This document shows, one piece after another, positions 59,176 through 64,000 of a DNA stretch of 64,000 nucleotides. The notes under the pieces are model-generated. The model was not told the origin of the DNA, searched no databases, and was given only the letters and a program-made list of their open reading frames with translations. This DNA comes from Planctomycetota bacterium (GTDB taxonomy: Bacteria; Planctomycetota; Planctomycetia; Pirellulales; PLA5): the NCBI GenBank assembly GCA_003576845.1, contig QEVJ01000004.1, positions 1 through 64,000 on the forward strand. Reading direction: 5' to 3'. Numbering within the stretch: position 1 is the first letter of the stretch; each line of letters begins with the position of its first letter. The translations under genes and the position numbers were made by a program.

Positions 59176-59459
59176 GGTCGATGAGAACCGGCGTCTGCGA
59201 TGGTTTTGGTCCCAAAAACGCTCACCGACCGGGGGCGCGTCGCGAACCAAAGAGTCGTGCGCGTTGGGCTACACTCAAACGTAGATTCGCGGCACGTCCA
59301 GTGGATGAAAGCGGCCGTCGGATGGGCAGCCGGCGTCGCCGTCGCGCGCGGGTAGAATCGCTTTCATCGCTCCAGGCGTCAAAAACCACGCCTATGCACC
59401 GTCCTCGCTCGCGGAACGGCGCGAATCGACCCCGACGCGCGGCTCCACGCCCGCGGAGC

Positions 59460-61727
59460 TTATCGCAAGAAGTATCGCTCGATATCGAGCCAGAACACGA
59501 ACACCATCAGCGACAACAGCAGCACGAAGCCGATCATCGTCAGAATGCCGAAGATGCGTTCGTCCGCCGGTTTTCCGCGGATGCCTTCATAGGCGAGAAA
59601 CACCATGTGCCCGCCGTCCAACACGGGGATCGGCAGGAAGTTGATGATCGCCAGATTGGCGCTGATCAGCGTCATGAAGATCAACAGGTCCGACAAACCT
59701 TGCTTGGCCGCTGCGCCGGCGGCGCCGCCGATGGTCAAGACGCTGCCGAGATTCTCGCCGGCCTTGGGGTCGTAGTAAATCTTGCGCAAGAACCGCACGA
59801 CCGCGGTCAGCGCAAAGCCCGTTTCGCGAAATCCGAGCGAAATCGCTTCGCCCACGCTCGCTGCCCGCTCGATTCGCTCTTCCGCTTCGAAGATGAACCC
59901 GCGATGGACGTGGAAGTAGCCGGGCTTATCGACGATCGGCAGCGTCACGGTTTCCGTTTGGTCGCCGCGTTTCACGGTAAGCTGCAATTGCGTGCCCGAG
60001 AGCGACATCAGCATCCGCTCGCTAAGCCAGGTCCAAGTCGGCTTGAGATCTTCGTCGGCGAAGTCGACGGGCCGGTCGCCGAGACCGTACTTACCTACCT
60101 CTTCCGCTTCCTGCTTTGCCAATTCGTCGCTGGCCGGGATGAACAGCGCTTTGAGAACCCGGTCGCCCGGCATCAGCTTGCCGCTGGCCTCGCTATTGGG
60201 GGCCGTGCCGGCGACCTCAAGCTCGACCTCATACGCAATTCCCAGCGCAAGATTGCTGGCGAGAATTCGCAGATCGAGCCCCGGGGCGAGAGCGTCGTAT
60301 GTCACCGGTACGCGCGGCTTGACTTCGATATCCACCAGTTTGGCCTCGCCCTTGCGTTCGAACGCCAGCTTGATTGTCTCCTCGGGCGCCGCCTCCGCCG
60401 ACCGGCGCACATCGCTCGACCACGTCAGGGGATCGAATGCGTCCGCGCTTTGGCCATTGATCGAAACGAGCTTGTCGCCTTCGCGAATTCCTGCCCGTTC
60501 CGCCGGCGAACCCGACTGCACCGCGGTGATCGCCCCGAATTTCATCCAGGCTCCGATCCATTTTCGCGGGCGAACGCCCACCGAGTACGTGTGTTCGGTG
60601 GGCGTCGATACGTTGTCGGGCGGCGTTTCGCCCTCGCGCGGCTCACCGCGTAGAACCGTGACGGAAACCTCCTTGTCTTGGTTCTTGGCCATTGCGGCGA
60701 CGAACTGGCGATAGTTGCCGATCCTTTCGCCGCCGGCCGGCCCTTCTACGCGAATGATCCGATCGCCCGGCTTGAAGTCCTGCTTCGCGGCCGGCGAGTA
60801 TTTGATCGTCGGCTCGGTCCACGATAGACGGGTCGTCATCGGCCCGGTAATTCCGAGCATGATGATGCTCCGCGTCGATTCGGGCCGCACGGTGACGGTC
60901 ATCTCCTTGCCATCGCGCTCGATGAGGGCCTCGATCCCGTCCTTGGCTTCCTCCTCGGGCATCGCGGTGACTTTGCTCTTGAGCTCGACGAATTTTTCGA
61001 CGGGTTCGCCGTCGAGGGCCAGAATGCGATCGCCGATCTGCAAATCGGCCCGCCATGCACCCTGGCTGGGAATCACCTGCCCGACAGCCGCCGGCTGATA
61101 CGGCACGCCCAGGCCATACGCGATCGTCGCGAACACAACGGCGAAGATCACGTTCATCACGACGCCGGCCGAAATGATCGCCATCCGTTGCGGCACGCTC
61201 TTGGCCATGTAGCTCCGCGGGTCGAGGACGTATTCCTCTTCTTCCTTGGTGGCGGTCGCCACGGCGCCCCCTTCGCTCACCATCGCGCTCGCGGCGCCGT
61301 TCGTGCCCGCCGCGGTCGCTTCTGCCGCCACTTCGGCTTTCATGCGCGCTTGGCGCACGGCCTCGGCCGCGCGGGCTGGGTTGTCGTCCTGGCCGAGCAT
61401 CTTTACGTACCCGCCGAGCGGCAGGATGCCGATGCCGTATTCGGTTTCGCCCCACTTTCGCTTCCAGAGCGCCGACGGCAAGCGGATGCCCCACTTTCCC
61501 CAACCGAGTTTGAGCGGCACGTCGAAGCCGACGTAAAACTTCTCGCACTTCACGCCGCACCACTTCGCCACCGCAAAGTGTCCCAGCTCGTGCACGAAAA
61601 TGATGAACCCCAGGCCGATGGCGACCTTGAGGACCACGAGCAGGTTCTCCCAATTCGCCAGCCACACGATCCAGCCAGGCCAATCGGCGAGCAATGCGGA
61701 GGAAGCGAACATATCGGCGAGTTGCAT
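59460..61727 (-). CDS. rseP: RIP metalloprotease RseP (site-2 protease)
   Basis: A 755-residue intramembrane metalloprotease. The zinc motif HELGH is at residues 46-50 in IGLGFIIFVHELGHFAVAKWCGVKCEKFYVGFD, and the LDG motif lies in NFLPIPVLDGGHMVFL (about 702). PDZ-like segments occur: GVPYQPAAVGQVIPSQGAWRADLQIGDRILALDG and AVQSGSPAERAGIREGDKLVSINGQSADAF, plus at least one more. It degrades regulated membrane-protein stubs, such as anti-sigma factors. Compared with E. coli RseP (about 450 residues) it has extra periplasmic sequence, including an Ala/Glu-rich section (about 110-155). dxr lies upstream on the same strand, as often seen. Confidence 0.95.
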   Translation of the reverse strand: MQLADMFASSALLADWPGWIVWLANWENLLVVLKVAIGLGFIIFVHELGHFAVAKWCGVKCEKFYVGFDVPLKLGWGKWGIRLPSALWKRKWGETEYGIGILPLGGYVKMLGQDDNPARAAEAVRQARMKAEVAAEATAAGTNGAASAMVSEGGAVATATKEEEEYVLDPRSYMAKSVPQRMAIISAGVVMNVIFAVVFATIAYGLGVPYQPAAVGQVIPSQGAWRADLQIGDRILALDGEPVEKFVELKSKVTAMPEEEAKDGIEALIERDGKEMTVTVRPESTRSIIMLGITGPMTTRLSWTEPTIKYSPAAKQDFKPGDRIIRVEGPAGGERIGNYRQFVAAMAKNQDKEVSVTVLRGEPREGETPPDNVSTPTEHTYSVGVRPRKWIGAWMKFGAITAVQSGSPAERAGIREGDKLVSINGQSADAFDPLTWSSDVRRSAEAAPEETIKLAFERKGEAKLVDIEVKPRVPVTYDALAPGLDLRILASNLALGIAYEVELEVAGTAPNSEASGKLMPGDRVLKALFIPASDELAKQEAEEVGKYGLGDRPVDFADEDLKPTWTWLSERMLMSLSGTQLQLTVKRGDQTETVTLPIVDKPGYFHVHRGFIFEAEERIERAASVGEAISLGFRETGFALTAVVRFLRKIYYDPKAGENLGSVLTIGGAAGAAAKQGLSDLLIFMTLISANLAIINFLPIPVLDGGHMVFLAYEGIRGKPADERIFGILTMIGFVLLLSLMVFVFWLDIERYFLR

Positions 61728-61764
61728 AAGTTGGCGAACGGTTTAGAGTTCGAAGTTCGGCAAT

Positions 61765-61798
61765 CATTTAGCCCCAGGTGAATACACCGGGGGCAATG
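61765..61798. repeat. TTTAGCCCCAGGTGAATACACCGGGGGC repeat, copy 2
   Basis: CATTTAGCCCCAGGTGAATAC followed by ACCGGGGGCAA: the GCCCCAGGTG and CACCGGGGGC arms are nearly complementary around AATA. It lies between rseP and dxr. Copy 1 follows the ceramidase gene at 33243-33291. Confidence 0.7.
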
Positions 61799-61892
61799 CG
61801 GCATAAATTCCAAAAAAACCAAAGCCCGGCGACCGGGACCCCACAATTCAACGGCCAGGAAGTAACGAGCGAAACGACCACTCCCCCTGCCA

Positions 61893-63059
61893 CTAACCCG
61901 GTGCCCCGATCCCCGTAATCTCCTCGCGCGCCCACCGGTCAACCGCGAAAAGCTGTTCCAACGTCGGGCTAGGGTCAAACGTGTGATGTTCCACGACGCG
62001 GCGGCAGTTGGGGACGATCTCGCAAAACCGCATCTTACCAGCGAGGAACGCCGCGACGGCCGCCTCGTTCGCTGCGCTGAGCACGGCGCCCGCCGTTCCG
62101 CCGGCGCTTGCTGCTTCCATTCCCAGGCGCAGCGCATCGAACCGGTCCAGGTCGGCCGGTTCGAATTCCAGGGCGAACGCCTGCGTCCAATCCAGCTTCT
62201 CCGCCGGTGAATCATAGCGTTCGGGCCACGTCAGGGCGAATTGGATCGGCAGGCGCATGTCCGGCGGGCTCATTTGTGCAACAATCGAGCCATCGCGATA
62301 CTCGACCAGCGAATGCACCACGGACTGCGGGTGGATCACCACGGAAATTTCGTCGGGGGACAGGTCGAATAGCCACCGGGCTTCGATGATCTCGAGCGCC
62401 TTGTTCATCATTGTGGCCGAATCGACCGTTATTTTTGGCCCCATGTCCCACGTTGGGTGGGCGAGCGCTTGTTCGCACGTCACGCTTTCGAGTTCCGCCA
62501 GCGAAAGCCGCCGAAATGGCCCGCCGCTCGCCGTGAGCACGATTCGCTTGACGTCCTCGCGTCGCCCCGCCGAAAGGGCCTGAAACACCGCGCTGTGCTC
62601 GCTGTCGACCGGCACGATGGTCGCCCCGCGCTCGCGGGCAAGCGGCATCAGCAACGGCCCGGCCATAACCAGCGACTCTTTGTTGGCCAAGGCAACCCGC
62701 TTGCTTGCTTCCACGGCCGCCCACGTCCCGCGGACGCCCGCACTGCCCACCATCGCGGCGACGACCACATCAACCTCCGCGTCGGTTACGGCTTCGGCCA
62801 CACCCTCATCGCCCAGCAAGACTTGCGTTTCCGCAGGCAGCGCTCCCCAGGTCATATTTCTGGCCAGTGCCGTATCGGTGGCAATCACCCACCGCGGCCT
62901 GACCTGCCACGCCTGCTCGACGAGCCGGGCGAGACTCCGATGCGCCGAGAGTCCCACCGCCCGCGCGCGTGGACCAAGGTGCTCGATCACGTCGAGCGTG
63001 CTTCGGCCGATGCTCCCCGTCGAGCCGAGAATCACGACGTTGATCGTGCGGTCGGTCAT
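61893..63059 (-). CDS. dxr: 1-deoxy-D-xylulose 5-phosphate reductoisomerase
   Basis: A 388-residue Dxr (IspC), catalysing the second step of the MEP route to isoprenoids with NADPH. Seen: VVILGSTGSIGRSTLDVIEH (NADPH-binding), VALANKESLVMAG, PVDSEHSAVFQAL (metal ligands Asp and Glu), ILTASGGPFRRL-type block VLTASGGPFRRLSL, HPTWDMGPKITVDSATMMNKALEIIEARWLF, IHPQSVVHSLVEYRDGS. Complete and full length. rseP follows downstream on the same strand (the two are often neighbours). Start ATG at 63059. The divergent region contains the start of a probable ftsH. Confidence 0.96.
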   Translation of the reverse strand: MTDRTINVVILGSTGSIGRSTLDVIEHLGPRARAVGLSAHRSLARLVEQAWQVRPRWVIATDTALARNMTWGALPAETQVLLGDEGVAEAVTDAEVDVVVAAMVGSAGVRGTWAAVEASKRVALANKESLVMAGPLLMPLARERGATIVPVDSEHSAVFQALSAGRREDVKRIVLTASGGPFRRLSLAELESVTCEQALAHPTWDMGPKITVDSATMMNKALEIIEARWLFDLSPDEISVVIHPQSVVHSLVEYRDGSIVAQMSPPDMRLPIQFALTWPERYDSPAEKLDWTQAFALEFEPADLDRFDALRLGMEAASAGGTAGAVLSAANEAAVAAFLAGKMRFCEIVPNCRRVVEHHTFDPSPTLEQLFAVDRWAREEITGIGAPG

Positions 63060-63566
63060 TCCGATTCAAGCAAAAGGTCTCGACCGTCGGCGAACGCGAT
63101 GCGAATTCGCCACGTCCAACGACGCGCCAACGCCTCGTCGGCGCCATGGAGCACGCTGCCCAAGGCACTTCGCCCGGTCCAAACCGTTCTTGGCGTCGCG
63201 TTCCATCCGTGAGGCCGCGGGCCAGTCGTTCGCAACGACGTAATTACTGACGCGGCAACAAGTTCCGCACGGCAGCGGGCATTTTAGGGCCGGTCGCGAG
63301 AACCATCAAGGCGAACGAGAACTCCCCAAAGTCTCGCCGACAGAATCCTCACAATGCACAACGGCGTCGCGGGCATCCAACTCAGCGATGCCGCGAAGCT
63401 ACCCCGCGGCACGCCCCATGCACCTCCGTCCCCCGCTTGCAGCCAATCTCCGGCAACCGCGACCGTTGTCTCGCCGCGCACTGATCCCTAGGATGAACCA
63501 AAGGCCCAAACGCCCCACATCCCACGTCCCGAATCCCAACCTCCGACCCCCGACCCCTGCTCCCGC
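63060..63566. other. Divergent intergenic region dxr / ftsH-like
   Basis: 507 bases without a recognised gene. The end nearest the plus-strand gene carries a CCGACCCCCGACCCCTG word repeat (63532-63566) directly before the start codon. Confidence 0.5.
63532..63566. repeat. CCCAACCTCCGACCCCCGACCCC word repeat
   Basis: CCGACCCCCGACCCCTG words directly before the ATG at 63567. Related to the run at 34441-34475. Confidence 0.5.
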
Positions 63567-64000
63567 ATGCCCAATCCCGACGAATCGCCTCGCCGCAATT
63601 CCGACCGCCGCCCGAGCATTTTTGCCGGCAACACCATCTGGGTCCTCGTCAGCGTCGGCGTCCTGTCGCTCGTCCTGATCCTGTTGATGACCGGTTCGAC
63701 GAACGTCGAAATCGCCTATCCGGACTTCGATCACCTGATTCGCCAGCAAGTGCCCGGCGACACGGCGACGGGCGCGAAGATCACGCTCGCCGAGCTTTAT
63801 TCGCTGATCGACGGCCGACAGGTCGAACTTCCGGCCACCGACGACAGCCCACCCAAGACCTTCGGTAACCTGAGCCGTGTCGTCGTCGGCGGCGACAAAG
63901 CGGTAGCGACCGTGCGCCGCTATCCGCCCGCCAAAGACGCAAATGATTCGGCAAGCGCTGTCGGCCTGACCGTCCGCGTGGTCGCACCGCTGCCCGGGGC
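63567..64000 (+). CDS. ftsH: Probable FtsH-like membrane protease, N-terminal part (cut by window end)
   Basis: The frame is open from ATG 63567 to the window end (about 144 codons). It encodes a hydrophilic start (MPNPDESPRRNSDRRPSIFAG), one membrane helix (NTIWVLVSVGVLSLVLILLM) and then NVEIAYPDFDHLIRQQV, which fits the FtsH extracellular-domain opening (typically ...ISYSEF...). AAA and peptidase domains lie beyond the window, so the family call rests on this N-terminal pattern only. Planctomycetes often carry several FtsH paralogues. The start follows directly after a C-rich word repeat with no classical ribosome binding site. Confidence 0.55.
   Translation, partial: MPNPDESPRRNSDRRPSIFAGNTIWVLVSVGVLSLVLILLMTGSTNVEIAYPDFDHLIRQQVPGDTATGAKITLAELYSLIDGRQVELPATDDSPPKTFGNLSRVVVGGDKAVATVRRYPPAKDANDSASAVGLTVRVVAPLPG

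Noticed and set aside
59067-60653. 528-codon frame opposite rseP
   Set aside because: Shadow of a conserved gene on the minus strand.
1-64000. CRISPR array, rRNA operon, intact transposase or replication origin
   Set aside because: None seen; the repeats found are palindromes or word repeats without regular spacers.

Overview
The window is GC-rich, densely coding bacterial DNA that reads as a planctomycete, most likely a relative of the Pirellulales. The evidence is the mixture of families: a sulfatase, DUF1080 and PmoA-like (DUF6807) secreted proteins, a GH127 glycosidase, neutral-ceramidase-like proteins, PEP-CTERM proteins, PQQ-type beta-propellers, TPR proteins, a very long RseP, lipid A (lpxK) and isoprenoid (dxr) genes. 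Many short word-like intergenic repeats of the kind abundant in these genomes are also present. No rRNA, CRISPR array or intact transposase is visible. One tRNA (Cys, GCA) lies at 46027-46099.

Layout. 1-8.4 kb: a 5'-truncated HAF/PEP-CTERM gene, a DUF1080 hydrolase, a membrane SGNH-hydrolase/TPR protein, a PmoA-like secreted protein, a sulfatase with an unusual active-site motif and a PEP-CTERM protein. 8.5-11.9 kb: two tandem RlaP/YcgL-type nucleotidyltransferases (the first with a C-terminal frameshift), then the FAD and 2Fe-2S subunits of a xanthine/CO-dehydrogenase-type enzyme without its molybdenum subunit. 12-24 kb: GH127 enzyme, DoxX-like membrane protein behind a possible attenuator, a Cache histidine kinase with an ANTAR response regulator, a radical SAM protein, a TPR protein, a small Spy-like protein, a beta-propeller and an esterase. 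24-26 kb: an operon of three unknown genes.

26-43 kb: an AsmA/TamB-like protein, a tandem double neutral ceramidase, the lpxK / YhcH-like / FabD-like group, tpx with a clear terminator, a protein with duplicated STN-like domains, a DUF433-DUF5615 toxin-antitoxin pair, leuC and a Tse2-like/TPR gene pair. 43-46 kb: a TlpA-type thioredoxin protein and two small unknowns. 46-51.5 kb: between tRNA-Cys and a tyrosine-recombinase remnant lies a compact amino-sugar salvage locus. It has a murQ-kinase fusion divergent from an SSS-family transporter and a NamZ-type (DUF1343) exo-muramidase. 51.5-64 kb: alpha/beta hydrolase, NHL-like protein, deoxyhypusine-synthase-like protein, Uma2 nuclease, AroH-type chorismate mutase, a CPC thioredoxin-like protein overlapping a hybrid kinase, rseP, dxr and the 5' end of a probable ftsH.

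The most interesting unit is the MurNAc salvage locus. In the proposed order, the NamZ-like enzyme releases MurNAc outside the cytoplasm, the SSS carrier imports it, the kinase half of the fusion makes MurNAc-6-phosphate and the MurQ half cleaves off D-lactate to give GlcNAc-6-phosphate. That order is inferred from family knowledge; the gene arrangement is read directly. The second theme is at least eight families of short intergenic repeats, some of which touch gene ends.
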